NCBI RefSeq assembly: GCF_014207095.1
Contig: NZ_JACHBG010000005.1
Coordinates: 248,001 to 312,000, forward strand
Source: Martinezella lusitana
Lineage (GTDB): Bacteria; Pseudomonadota; Alphaproteobacteria; Rhizobiales; Rhizobiaceae
Reading direction: 5' to 3'
DNA length: 64,000 bases
The translations under genes and the position numbers were made by a program. Below the pieces are notes generated by a model, which worked only from the letters and a program-made list of their open reading frames with translations, searched no databases and had not been told where the DNA came from. Of this stretch, positions 10,247 to 18,950 are shown piece after piece. How positions within the stretch are numbered: the first letter of the stretch is position 1; every line of letters starts with the position of its first letter.

Positions 10247-10753
10247 ATGCCCTCAATGTACAGTTTCTCGGTCCCCGTCTTTCAACGCGGCCTACAAAAC
10301 CTTTCGGCCTACCTCGACAAGATCGAAACCTATGCCGCTGAGAAGGGCATCGAGGCGAACGAACTCGTCTCCGCTCGCCTGATCGACGACATGCTGCCGC
10401 TCTCCGGCCAGTTCCAGCGAGCCTCCGATACCGCCAAGCTCGCGATCGCCCGGCTCGCCGGCATCGATGCGCCGCGCTTCGAAGACAATGAAACGACGGT
10501 GTCGGATCTGCGCGAACGCCTGAAGAAAACGCAGGATTTCCTGGCGACAATCACACCGGCCACGATGGAAGGCAGCGAAACGCGAGAGGTGACGATCTCG
10601 CCGGGAGGCAACAAGATCACCTTCAAGGGCGAGGATTATCTGGCAAAATTCGCGCTGCCGAACTTCTTCTTCCACGTGACCACGGCGCACGACATTCTGC
10701 GCAGCCGTGGCCTGCCCGTCGGCAAGCTGAATTATCTTGGCGCTCTTGGCTGA
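10247..10753 (+). CDS. DUF1993 family protein
   Basis: This 168-residue cytoplasmic protein matches the DUF1993 family. Features include an N-terminal MYSFSVPVFQRGLQNLSAYLDK, a central LSGQFQRASDTAKLAIARLAG, and a C-terminal LPNFFFHVTTAHDILRSRG, with the conserved histidine and the usual GV/GLPVGK-like end. The function of the family is unknown; a DinB-like helical bundle is often proposed. The ATG at 10247 has a CGGAG site eight bases upstream; the longer frame from 10160 has none. The gene is convergent with the sulfatase-like gene, whose stop lies only 6 bp away. Confidence 0.88.
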   Translation: MPSMYSFSVPVFQRGLQNLSAYLDKIETYAAEKGIEANELVSARLIDDMLPLSGQFQRASDTAKLAIARLAGIDAPRFEDNETTVSDLRERLKKTQDFLATITPATMEGSETREVTISPGGNKITFKGEDYLAKFALPNFFFHVTTAHDILRSRGLPVGKLNYLGALG

Positions 10754-10759
10754 TGCCGA

Positions 10760-12316
10760 TCAGGGCTGGCGCGAAACCGGCCCTTTTTCCGTCAGTTCCG
10801 TATAGGCAAGAGTCTGGTCCAGATGTTCCGCCCGCAAGGAAAGCAGCTTTTCCGCATAGGCAAGCCGCGTTGCCGCGTACGCCGCGTCATCTACGACATT
10901 TGAAAGCTCCATCGGGTCCTTCGCCAGGTCGAACAAGAGTGGCGGGAGACCGGCGAAATGGACATATTTGAACCGTTCGTCACGAATGACGGCGAGATTA
11001 CAGGCATTGGATTTCAATCCGAAATGCCGCTCGAAGGTCTCATCGGCGATATCGCGGAAATCGAACTCCCAGAATGCCGCTTTGCGCCACGTCTCCGGCT
11101 CGGAACCATCCAGGAACGGCAAAAGCGTTTCACCGTCGACATGGTTTTGCGGCGCGACCCCGATCCGGTCGCACAGGCTCGGGAAAATATCCGCAGCGCT
11201 GGTGAAACGGTCCACCTGCCGGCCATGCGTGGCAGGCTGGCCCGGATCGCGAATGACGAGCGGCACATGGTAGCTGCCGTCATAAAAGCCGCCCTTGCCG
11301 AGCATCCAGTGATCGCCCATCATCTCCGCATGGTCGGAGGTGAAGACGATAACGGTGTTGTCCCAGGCATCTGCATCTTTCAGCGCCTGCCAGATCCGGC
11401 CGAGCTGCGCGTCGACTTCGGCGATCATGCCGTAATAGATGGCGCGGATCGCGGATAGGTCCTCCGCCGTCCATTCGCTGATGGAGCCGTGGCCGCCGTA
11501 TATGAAGCCGCCTTTACTGATCTGCGGCAGCGCGAAGGCAAGCAGCGGATGCGCCGACATGTCCGTCGCCCGATCGGCGGCACGAGCAAAGGCAGGCCCA
11601 TCCTTTTCCGAGAACATGCGATTATAGGGTTCCGGCACCGAGAATGGCGGATGCGGCCTCAGGAAGGACACATGCGCAAACCAGGGGGCATCCTGCTCGC
11701 CGAGCCAGCGGATGAATTCACCCGTCAGGAAGGCCGTCTGCGTCTCATCCTTGGAATAGGCGGGCGCATCGTTGGAAATCTCGCCCGGCGCCGCACCGGC
11801 CGGGATATGGATATCGCGGCTGACGGCACCGGCATGGCCGCGCGAGCGCAGCCAGGACAGCCACTGTTTTTCATGCTCTGGCAACAGCTGCCGCGCAGTA
11901 AAACCGGGCAGAACGCCTTCATAAGTCGTCAGATGCGGGTCACGCGGATCGCGGCCGCGCGGGTCCGGCGCGGTATCCGTATAGCCGAACAGCGTCGGAT
12001 CGTAGCCGGCTCGACGTGCCGCGAGGGCGACATTGTCGAAACGGGCATCCAGCGGCGAACCGTTGCGGCAAACGCGATGGTTCATCTGATAGAGGCCAGT
12101 ATAGAGCGTCGCCCGCGCCGGCGAACAGGGCGCGGCACCGGCGTAATGGCGGCGGAAAAGCACGCCTTCCTTGGCCAGCGCATCGACATTCGGCGTCCGG
12201 ACGCATTCATGCCCGACGGCGGAGAGGCAATCTCCCCGCCATTGGTCTGCCGAAATCAGCAGAACATTCGGACGCTTGCCCCCGGAAGAGCGCTCAATGC
12301 TGGTTGGATTTGGCAT
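10760..12316 (-). CDS. Sulfatase-family hydrolase resembling rhizobial phosphonate monoester hydrolase
   Basis: This 518-residue enzyme belongs to the alkaline phosphatase superfamily. The sulfatase signature CSPAR (Cys64-Arg68) is the site where a formylglycine would be made from the cysteine. Metal-binding segments are ISADQWRGD near residue 22 and FTSDHAEMMGDHWMLGKGG in the C-terminal half. Long stretches, such as ATLYTGLYQMNHR, PLDAR, HPPF and DERFKYVHFAGLPPLLFDL, resemble the known Rhizobium phosphonate monoester hydrolase/phosphodiesterase rather than typical arylsulfatases. The real substrate could be a phosphodiester, phosphonate monoester or sulfate ester. There is no signal peptide. 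The 5' end overlaps galE by 23 bp, so it is probably cotranscribed with it. Confidence 0.87.
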   Translation of the reverse strand: MPNPTSIERSSGGKRPNVLLISADQWRGDCLSAVGHECVRTPNVDALAKEGVLFRRHYAGAAPCSPARATLYTGLYQMNHRVCRNGSPLDARFDNVALAARRAGYDPTLFGYTDTAPDPRGRDPRDPHLTTYEGVLPGFTARQLLPEHEKQWLSWLRSRGHAGAVSRDIHIPAGAAPGEISNDAPAYSKDETQTAFLTGEFIRWLGEQDAPWFAHVSFLRPHPPFSVPEPYNRMFSEKDGPAFARAADRATDMSAHPLLAFALPQISKGGFIYGGHGSISEWTAEDLSAIRAIYYGMIAEVDAQLGRIWQALKDADAWDNTVIVFTSDHAEMMGDHWMLGKGGFYDGSYHVPLVIRDPGQPATHGRQVDRFTSAADIFPSLCDRIGVAPQNHVDGETLLPFLDGSEPETWRKAAFWEFDFRDIADETFERHFGLKSNACNLAVIRDERFKYVHFAGLPPLLFDLAKDPMELSNVVDDAAYAATRLAYAEKLLSLRAEHLDQTLAYTELTEKGPVSRQP

Positions 12317-13277
12317 GCCAGTTCCACGCGGATTCGATGATGCGGGTCAGATCATATTGCGGCGACCAGCCGAGAATGTCCCGGGCCTTGTCGTTGTTGG
12401 CGACGAGCGTCGTGGAATCGCCCTCGCGACGACCGACATATTCGACCGGAAACGGCCGGTTCGACACGGTTTCGATCGTTCCGAGCAGTTCCTTCACCGT
12501 CGTTCCCGTGCCGGTGCCGAGATTGAGAGCGACGGATTCGCCGCCGCGCAGCAAGTATTCCACCGCACGGACATGGGCGTCGGCGAGATCGAGCACATGG
12601 ATGTAGTCGCGCACGCAGGTGCCGTCGCGGGTGTCATAGTCGCTGCCGAACACCTTGAAGCCCTGACGGCGGCCAAGAGCCGCCTCGATGGCGAGCGGGA
12701 TGGCATGGGTTTCCGGCGTATGCCACTCGCCGATGCGGCCCTCGAAATCGGCGCCGGCGGCGTTGAAATAGCGCAGCACGACGGAGCGCAGATCCTTGTA
12801 CTGGTCGTAATCGGCAAGGGCCTGCTCGACGATGTATTTCGTGCGGCCGTAGGGATTGATCGGCACCTGCCGGTGGCTCTCATCGAGCGGCACGCTCTGC
12901 GGCAGACCATAGGTAGCGCAGGTGGAGGAAAAGACGAAAGCCTTCACGCCGGCCGCCTGGGCGGCCGAAAGCAGGGTCAGCGTGCCGATGACGTTGTTTT
13001 CATAGAAAGATACGGGATCCTTGACCGACTCCCCCACTTCGATCAGCGCAGCGAAATGCAGGATGGCGGCGGGCTTGTATTTGGCAAGCACCTCGTCGAG
13101 ACGCGCCCGATCGCGGATATCGCCCTCCTCGGCCGGTCCCCATTTGACGAACTCACGATGACCGTTGGAGAAATTATCGTAGACGACAGGCTGAAACCCC
13201 TTATTCGCCAGATCCAGACATGTGTGCGAACCAATATATCCGGCTCCACCCACCACAAGTACCGTTTCTCCTGCCAT
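12294..13277 (-). CDS. galE: UDP-glucose 4-epimerase
   Basis: This 327-residue short-chain dehydrogenase interconverts UDP-glucose and UDP-galactose in the cytoplasm for surface polysaccharides; rhizobia often call it exoB. The NAD-binding GGAGYIGSH motif lies at residues 10-18, the catalytic SST at 117-119 and the YxxxK pair at Tyr143/Lys147. The later segments RYFNAAGAD, THAIPLAIEAALG and GTCVRDYIHVLDLADAH are classical GalE. It lies upstream of the hydrolase gene and about 2.5 kb from the polysaccharide region to the right, for which it could supply UDP-Gal. Confidence 0.96.
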   Translation of the reverse strand: MAGETVLVVGGAGYIGSHTCLDLANKGFQPVVYDNFSNGHREFVKWGPAEEGDIRDRARLDEVLAKYKPAAILHFAALIEVGESVKDPVSFYENNVIGTLTLLSAAQAAGVKAFVFSSTCATYGLPQSVPLDESHRQVPINPYGRTKYIVEQALADYDQYKDLRSVVLRYFNAAGADFEGRIGEWHTPETHAIPLAIEAALGRRQGFKVFGSDYDTRDGTCVRDYIHVLDLADAHVRAVEYLLRGGESVALNLGTGTGTTVKELLGTIETVSNRPFPVEYVGRREGDSTTLVANNDKARDILGWSPQYDLTRIIESAWNWHAKSNQH

Positions 13278-13426
13278 GACTACCCCTTAATAACTACAAG
13301 GATTTGCCGCCCCAAGCGCGGCGGACCGGTTCGATCCGACGCGTACACTTAGGGAGCTGTAGCCGACTTGCAAGGCGGGATAAAGGAGCAAGATTGGCAT
13401 CGTCAAGAATGGACGGGTAGCAGAAG

Positions 13427-14110
13427 CTAAGCCGGCTTTGCCTCCGCATTGCCGGCTTGCATGAGGATTCCGGCAAGCGCCAGAACCGGCGGAACGAGAA
13501 AACACGCCATGCCGACAAGCAGGAAAAGCGCCGCCGCCACGGCACAGCCAAGCGCAAAGCCGCCGACGGCGGCGCCCATGCGGGCAAGCCGCGCTTTCAT
13601 CGCCGCCTTCTCCTCGGGCTTGGCCCCGCGCAGCAGATCGGCAATGTCGATCATGATCTGCGTCGTCGTGCCTGTCATCATCGTCGTCGGCGGTGTCGAG
13701 CCGAGATGAATGCGATGCGCCGTCGTTTGGATGGCCATGGCGGCGACAAGGATCATGCCGGTCAGGATCGCCTGCCAGCCGTCCCCGTCGCCAAACGGAC
13801 CGAAACGCAGGGCAAGGATCGCCGCAAGCACGAGCAGCAGGAATTTCAGCGTCAGGACGATCTGCAACGTCGGCAGATTGCGCCGAGACAGATCGCCGCC
13901 CAGGAGGCGAGCAAAAATGACAAAGATGCAAAAGACGGGCAGCGCCAGAAGCTTGGCGACCGCCCCCGAGGCCCCCAAGGCCAAGGCCGCGCCGAGCGTG
14001 ACGAAATTGCCCGTGACATGGGCGGTGAACAGGCCGTGCAAGGCCAGAAAGCCGGCGGTGTCGACATAGCCGCCGTTGATGCTCAACAAAGTAGGCAGAC
14101 TCGGCTTCAT
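13427..14110 (-). CDS. DUF1275 (YoaK-like) integral membrane protein
   Basis: This 227-residue protein has about six hydrophobic helices and the DUF1275 pattern: LLSINGGYVDTAGFLAL at the N-terminus, LFTAHVTGNFVTLGAALA, a central MAIQTTAHRIHLGSTPPTTMMTGTTTQ and a hydrophobic C-terminal half with two further helices. The THVTGN and TMMTGT motifs are the two conserved half-repeats of the family. The function of DUF1275 proteins is not established. It stands alone, transcribed divergently from the ClpP-like gene across 210 bp. Confidence 0.9.
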   Translation of the reverse strand: MKPSLPTLLSINGGYVDTAGFLALHGLFTAHVTGNFVTLGAALALGASGAVAKLLALPVFCIFVIFARLLGGDLSRRNLPTLQIVLTLKFLLLVLAAILALRFGPFGDGDGWQAILTGMILVAAMAIQTTAHRIHLGSTPPTTMMTGTTTQIMIDIADLLRGAKPEEKAAMKARLARMGAAVGGFALGCAVAAALFLLVGMACFLVPPVLALAGILMQAGNAEAKPA

Positions 14111-14320
14111 TGGGCTCCTCGCGCGCTTCGATCGTCACCGATCTTATCGCGCCGAACGACCGCTCCTGTCGAGATGCCTGCTCTTCGGCCTCACAAAACG
14201 CTGCCGCTGGACGCCAATTGAACGATGGAAGCATGCTGCAGATCAAGGTTGTACCCACTTGCTTAACCGAGTTGTGCTCTACTGGCTCTCCATCCGACCG
14301 GTGTTGGGAGGCATCGTTTC

Positions 14321-15478
14321 ATGATTCCCATAGTTTTCTCGCATCTTTCGCGTCGCATTGCTCGGATCTGTCGGCTCGGAGCCGCGGCGGGACTGGGGCT
14401 CCTTGCGTTAACGACGGCCGCAGCGGCGCAAGTGCCGGGCGCGCCGATGCAGTTCATGCTCGTTCATGCCGACCCCAGCTCCGGCGACTGTCGACCCGAT
14501 GGTTGTATGGACTGGATCGCGGCTGAAGGCATGATCGATGCGAGATCTCCCACCGATCTGCGCAAACTTCTGGCCAGCATCGGCAACAGGAAGCTGCCGA
14601 TAATCGTGAACTCGCCCGGCGGGAATGTAGAAGCCGCAATGGAAATGGGTGAAATCATTCGGAAGCGCGGCCTGTCGGTGGCCGTGGGTGGAACCCGGCT
14701 ACAATCCTGTCCAAACAACCAGCCGCTCTGTGCCGACGGATGGCGCGGCGGATCGAAAGGCGTTGTCTATTCTGCAGGCAGCAGATGTTTTTCGGCCTGC
14801 CCTTTCGTGCTGGCGGCCGGCGTCAGGCGCGTCGTCAGCCCGTTCAGTATCGTGGGAGTCCATCAGGTCAAAACGACCTATGATCAAGAGCGGATCATCT
14901 ACCGGATGAAGTATCAGATCGTTAACGGCAAGAAGCGCCTCGTCAGTCGCCGGGAAATCAGCCGCAAATTTGTCGGACAGCACGACAGTACGAAACTGTC
15001 AAAATCGCAACGATCGAGATTCCTCGCTTACTTCAAGGAAATGGGCATCGATCGGTCGATACTGGATATGGCGATGAGTGCCGCTCCAAGTTCGATACGG
15101 CTCATTACGCCGGATGAGGCAATGAAAATCGGCCTGCGAACCGACCAGGCCTCCGCCGATGACCTGATCAAGGCCGGATCTTGCGCGACCGGCCAGCCGT
15201 TTTCGGCCTGCCAGGCGCCCGTGTCTACGGATTTGGCGGCTGTTTTTGCCAACCCACCCTTTGCGGATTGGCAACTGAACCCCGTGCAGGATTTTCTGGC
15301 ACCTGATATCGCACCGAATACTAGCCGGAGTCAGCAAGGTGGCGCCTGTGTCCCGCGATCGGCGGACTATTCACCTCACTGGGTTTCAAGCATGGTGATT
15401 TCGTCGGACAATTCCGCAATTCGTTGCCGAAGCTCGGACTCAGTGCCATCATCCACATCGCCATCGCCGAAACAATAG
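14321..15478 (+). CDS. Secreted ClpP/crotonase-fold protein (COG3904-like)
   Basis: This ORF of up to 385 residues begins with a signal peptide (about residues 1-36, ending AAAAQ). It then shows a ClpP-like fold: the oxyanion strand IIVNSPGGNVEAAMEMGEI, the variable loop with two cysteines, and the nucleophile region SRCFSACPFVLAAGVRR, in which the serine of FSACP is the likely catalytic residue. A possible histidine lies in VGVHQVK. A GGGAGG site precedes the ATG. It is probably a periplasmic protease-like protein of unknown substrate. The last ~45 residues are serine-rich, look non-native and lie opposite a well-formed antisense ORF, so the true C-terminus may be earlier or the gene may be frameshifted there. 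Confidence 0.7.
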   Translation: MIPIVFSHLSRRIARICRLGAAAGLGLLALTTAAAAQVPGAPMQFMLVHADPSSGDCRPDGCMDWIAAEGMIDARSPTDLRKLLASIGNRKLPIIVNSPGGNVEAAMEMGEIIRKRGLSVAVGGTRLQSCPNNQPLCADGWRGGSKGVVYSAGSRCFSACPFVLAAGVRRVVSPFSIVGVHQVKTTYDQERIIYRMKYQIVNGKKRLVSRREISRKFVGQHDSTKLSKSQRSRFLAYFKEMGIDRSILDMAMSAAPSSIRLITPDEAMKIGLRTDQASADDLIKAGSCATGQPFSACQAPVSTDLAAVFANPPFADWQLNPVQDFLAPDIAPNTSRSQQGGACVPRSADYSPHWVSSMVISSDNSAIRCRSSDSVPSSTSPSPKQ

Positions 15479-15555
15479 CGTGCTATATGCAGCTCAAGCT
15501 TGGCTTCGAGCACCTCACGCTGGGTGCGCAACTGTTTGAGATAGCTGTTTCGCAT
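15376..15555 (-). CDS. Small coiled-coil protein, 59 residues
   Basis: A short minus-strand frame encodes MRNSYLKQLRTQREVLEAKL followed by a central acidic GDGDVDDGTESE loop and a second helix, ELRQRIAELSDEITMLETQ. The two amphipathic heptad-like helices around an acidic turn look like a genuine helical hairpin. No strong ribosome-binding site is seen upstream of the ATG at 15555, and the 3' end runs 103 bp antisense into the preceding gene. Function unknown; no family recognised. The protein-like composition is the only evidence for expression. Confidence 0.5.
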   Translation of the reverse strand: MRNSYLKQLRTQREVLEAKLELHIARYCFGDGDVDDGTESELRQRIAELSDEITMLETQ

Positions 15556-15815
15556 CGCAAACCACGCTTTCTAAAAAAGTAAGTCTCACCTGAATAAATG
15601 GGTTCGGCGGCAGAAAGTTTCGATAGGTATCCTATCCATCTCCCGCAAACTGCAATCGCCGCTTGCGGCAATGCGTCATCCTGGGTCTGTTGCAAAGCGG
15701 ACAACCGGTCATCACATTCATGCGACTGGCACCTGAAAAGATCCTGAAGGCAAATATTGGCGCTGACATGCGCTCCGGATTTGGGCTAATTCAGGTGAAT
15801 TGTTCGAGGTAAATT

Positions 15816-17102
15816 GTGTTGAACGAAAAAATTGCCGTTATCGGCCTCGGTTATGTGGGCCTTCCAGTTGCGATTGCGCTCGCCGAAAAATTTCATGATG
15901 TGGTCGGTTTCGACATCAAGGCCTCGCGCGTCACAGCGCTGAAGGCTGGCGAGGACGATACCCGCGAGGTTTCCGTCGAACGGCTGAGGGCGAGCGGGCT
16001 GCGTATCAGCAGCGAGATCGAGGATCTGCACGATCGCGATATCTTCATTGTCGCTGTACCGACACCGATCGACCGCAACCGCCAGCCGGATCTGCGGCCG
16101 ATGATCTCCGCCTCGCGCACGGTCGGCAAGGTTTTGCGCAAAGGCTCGATCGTCGTCTACGAATCGACCGTGTATCCCGGTGTGACCGAAGAAGTCTGCG
16201 GCCCGGTGCTGGCGGAGGTTTCCGGCCTGCAGCAGGGCGTGGACTTCCATGTCGGCTACTCGCCGGAGCGCATCAATCCCGGCGACAAGGAACACACCTT
16301 CGAGCGCATCGTGAAGGTCGTCGCCGGCGATGATGAAGAGACGCTGGAAAAGATCGCCGCCATCTACGGCGCCGTGGTCGAGGCCGGCATCCATCGCGCC
16401 CCGAGCATCAAGGTCGCCGAGGCCGCCAAGGTGATCGAAAACACCCAGCGCGACGTCAACATCGCATTGATGAACGAGCTCTCGATCATTTTCGAGAAGA
16501 TGGATATCCGGACCGCCGACGTGCTGAAGGCGGCAAGGACGAAATGGAATTTCCTGCCCTTCACTCCAGGCCTCGTGGGCGGCCACTGCATCGGCGTCGA
16601 CCCCTACTATCTAACGGCCAAGGCCGAAGAGCTCGGTTATCACCCGGAAGTCATCCTCTCCGGTCGCCGCATCAATGACGGCATGGGCGCTTTCATCGCC
16701 CAGAAGCTTATCAAGATGCTGGTCTCGGCAAAAAGGCCCATCAATGGCGCCCGCATCGGCATTTTCGGCCTGACCTTCAAGGAAAACGTGCCGGATCTGC
16801 GCAATAGCCGCGTACCCGATATCATCCGAGAGCTGCATCAGTTCGGCCTGGAACCGCTGGTGCACGATCCGATGGCAAACCATGATGAAGCCGAAGAGGA
16901 ATATGGCATACGCTTGGCAGCACTTGAGGATTTCGGCAAACTCGACGCCGTCGTTCTTGCCGTGCCGCACAAATCCTATCTGGCCGATGGCGCTGCGGAT
17001 ATTCTCAATCTCCTGAACGAAAGCGGAGTCGTCGTCGACGTCAAGGCGGCACTCGACCGCAACAATTCATTGCTGCAGGGGCATTCGGTCTGGAGCCTTT
17101 GA
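15816..17102 (+). CDS. UDP-sugar dehydrogenase, TviB/WbpA/VipA type
   Basis: This 428-residue NAD-dependent enzyme oxidises C6 of a UDP-hexose or UDP-HexNAc to the uronic acid in the cytoplasm. The Rossmann motif GLGYVGLP occupies residues 10-17; the conserved AAKVIENTQRDVNIALMNE helix carries Lys205 and Asn209; the catalytic cysteine is Cys258 in GGHCIGVDPYYL. The family stretch GLTFKENVPDLRNSR follows. The sequence type fits UDP-GlcNAc/GalNAc dehydrogenases better than UDP-glucose dehydrogenase, but specificity is inferred. The start is a GTG at 15816 preceded by GAGG. It opens the polysaccharide region and is convergent with the next gene. Confidence 0.92.
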   Translation: MLNEKIAVIGLGYVGLPVAIALAEKFHDVVGFDIKASRVTALKAGEDDTREVSVERLRASGLRISSEIEDLHDRDIFIVAVPTPIDRNRQPDLRPMISASRTVGKVLRKGSIVVYESTVYPGVTEEVCGPVLAEVSGLQQGVDFHVGYSPERINPGDKEHTFERIVKVVAGDDEETLEKIAAIYGAVVEAGIHRAPSIKVAEAAKVIENTQRDVNIALMNELSIIFEKMDIRTADVLKAARTKWNFLPFTPGLVGGHCIGVDPYYLTAKAEELGYHPEVILSGRRINDGMGAFIAQKLIKMLVSAKRPINGARIGIFGLTFKENVPDLRNSRVPDIIRELHQFGLEPLVHDPMANHDEAEEEYGIRLAALEDFGKLDAVVLAVPHKSYLADGAADILNLLNESGVVVDVKAALDRNNSLLQGHSVWSL

Positions 17103-17119
17103 CAGGCTCCGGCGCCGGC

Positions 17120-18055
17120 TCAGCGGCCCTTCGCTCCGGAGCCGGCAACCGTGACAGCTAACCCCTGTTCGACCGAATAGGGTGGCGACCAGCCGGTGAC
17201 GGCTTTTGTCTCACCAATATCGACCTGAAGCGACCCCAGCAGGCGCCGTGCCGCAGCCCCGCGCCCGAGCAGCGATGCGAGCCCTTCCAGCAGCATTGGC
17301 GGCACGGGTAGCATCAGCGCATTCTTCCCCTGCGCCGATGACAGCTTGCCGATCAATTCGCCGATTGAAAGATCCGCGCCGTCGCTGATCAGGAAGGTAC
17401 GATTTCCGGCGGCCGGATGGGAGCTGCAGAGCAGCATGAAATCGACGAGATTGCCGACAAAGACGAGCGACCTGCGGTTTCGAACCGCACCGAACGGCCA
17501 GGGAAACGGCTTTGCGGCCCAGTTCATCAGGCTGGCGAAATTCGCCTTGACGCCAGGCCCATAGACCAGCGGCGGCCGTATGATGACGATTTCCATGCCG
17601 GTTTCGGCGCCGATGGCGACCAGCGCCTCTTCCGCCTCCAGCTTCGAATGGCCATAGGGATCTTCCGGATGTGGTGCGTCGGAAGCCCGAAACGGCCTTC
17701 CTGGCGCCGTTTCCTCGCCGTTGACCTTGATCGAACTTAAAAAAATGAAGCGCCGGATACCGGCCGTCGTCGCCTGCCGCGCCAGATTGACCGTGGCATC
17801 GACATTGACTGCGCGAAATGCAGCGAGCGGATCGGCGGCACTTTCGTTCATGACATGAACGCGCGCCGCCAGATGCATGACGACATCGAGGCCGGCAAGC
17901 GCAGCGGACCAATCCGTCGTGGCATCGATCGCGCCGGTGGCGATGAAGCCAGGCCGCGGCGCGCGGCTTACCGGCCGATACGCCATCTGCCGCCGCGCAA
18001 GCTCTGCGCAGAGCGCCTGCCCGACAAAACCCGTCGCACCGGTGATCAGGATCAT
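17120..18055 (-). CDS. NAD-dependent epimerase/reductase, WbpV/WreQ-like
   Basis: This 311-residue extended short-chain dehydrogenase has GxxGxxG at Gly6-Gly12 (GATGFVG), the SS pair at 107-108 in FLSSIKVNGE and YxxxK at Tyr134/Lys138 (PYGHSKLE). The FLSSIKVNGEETAPGRPF region and overall length match proteins acting as 4-keto-sugar reductases for N-acetylquinovosamine in Pseudomonas (WbpV) and Rhizobium etli (WreQ). It lies back to back with a priming sugar transferase, exactly the partner such a reductase has in those systems. A plain UDP-hexose 4-epimerase is the alternative. Confidence 0.78.
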   Translation of the reverse strand: MILITGATGFVGQALCAELARRQMAYRPVSRAPRPGFIATGAIDATTDWSAALAGLDVVMHLAARVHVMNESAADPLAAFRAVNVDATVNLARQATTAGIRRFIFLSSIKVNGEETAPGRPFRASDAPHPEDPYGHSKLEAEEALVAIGAETGMEIVIIRPPLVYGPGVKANFASLMNWAAKPFPWPFGAVRNRRSLVFVGNLVDFMLLCSSHPAAGNRTFLISDGADLSIGELIGKLSSAQGKNALMLPVPPMLLEGLASLLGRGAAARRLLGSLQVDIGETKAVTGWSPPYSVEQGLAVTVAGSGAKGR

Positions 18056-18227
18056 CCGTCCATTGCCTCTGCTCGTTCACGCCAACCATCATTGCTGTCC
18101 CGATGCTTTGCACCGGATACCGATCGGGAACAAGGCCGGGGAATCTGGAGCAAGCCAGTTGTGCACTAATCCGCAATGTGAGATGCACAAAATATCAAAC
18201 CGCCGTCACCGCTCCACGCGGGAGACG

Positions 18228-18821
18228 ATGCAACTGCAAGAGACGATGCTCTATACGATCGCAAAGCGCCTTTTCGATTTTCTCGCCGCCCTTGCCGCGG
18301 CCATCGTCTTTTCCATTCCGATTCTGATCGTCGCCCTTGCCGTTCGGCTGACATCGCCCGGGCCGGTTCTCTATTGGTCGGATCGCGTCGGCCGCGGTAA
18401 CAAGATCTTCCATATGCCGAAATTTCGCAGCATGCGCACAGATACGCCCGCTGTCGCGACGCATCTGCTGAAGGACCCCAAGATCTATCTGACCCCGATC
18501 GGCTCCTTCCTGCGCAAATCCAGCCTGGACGAGCTGCCACAGCTCCTGTGCATTCTAAAGGGCGAAATGAGCATCGTCGGCCCCAGGCCTGCCCTTTTCA
18601 ACCAGCACGACCTGATTGCCCTGCGCACCGAGTGCGGCGTCGATAAGCTGCTGCCGGGTCTCACGGGCTGGGCGCAGGTCAACGGCCGCGACGAGTTGCC
18701 GATTCCTCAGAAAGTGGCGCTGGACGAGGATTATCTGCAGCGGCGTTCGTTCTTTCTCGACCTCAAGATCATCGCCCTGACGGCTCTGAAGGTGGTTCGG
18801 CGCGATGGAGTGACCCATTAA
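18228..18821 (+). CDS. Priming sugar-phosphate transferase (polyprenyl-phosphate, Bac_transf family)
   Basis: This 197-residue protein transfers a sugar-1-phosphate from a UDP-sugar to undecaprenyl phosphate at the inner membrane, starting a polysaccharide repeat. It has one N-terminal hydrophobic segment (about residues 17-40) and the catalytic block KFRSMRTDTP, SSLDELPQLLCILKGEMSIVG followed by PRPAL, then LPGLTGWAQVNGR. The short form without extra membrane helices resembles WreU/WbpL-like and PglC-like enzymes. The frame extends far upstream, but family similarity begins at the ATG at 18228 or the ATG at 18246. The sugar is inferred to be QuiNAc-type from the adjacent reductase. Confidence 0.88.
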   Translation: MQLQETMLYTIAKRLFDFLAALAAAIVFSIPILIVALAVRLTSPGPVLYWSDRVGRGNKIFHMPKFRSMRTDTPAVATHLLKDPKIYLTPIGSFLRKSSLDELPQLLCILKGEMSIVGPRPALFNQHDLIALRTECGVDKLLPGLTGWAQVNGRDELPIPQKVALDEDYLQRRSFFLDLKIIALTALKVVRRDGVTH

Positions 18822-18950
18822 AGCATTTCTGAGTGGAGCGCCGGGCGAAATCGCAGGCGGAACGGACGCAGGTGTAAAAACGCCGTATTCCTGCCCCTTT
18901 GCGCTCATAGGGGCCGTCATGAGCGTTTCGGCGGGTTGTACGGGGAATCG

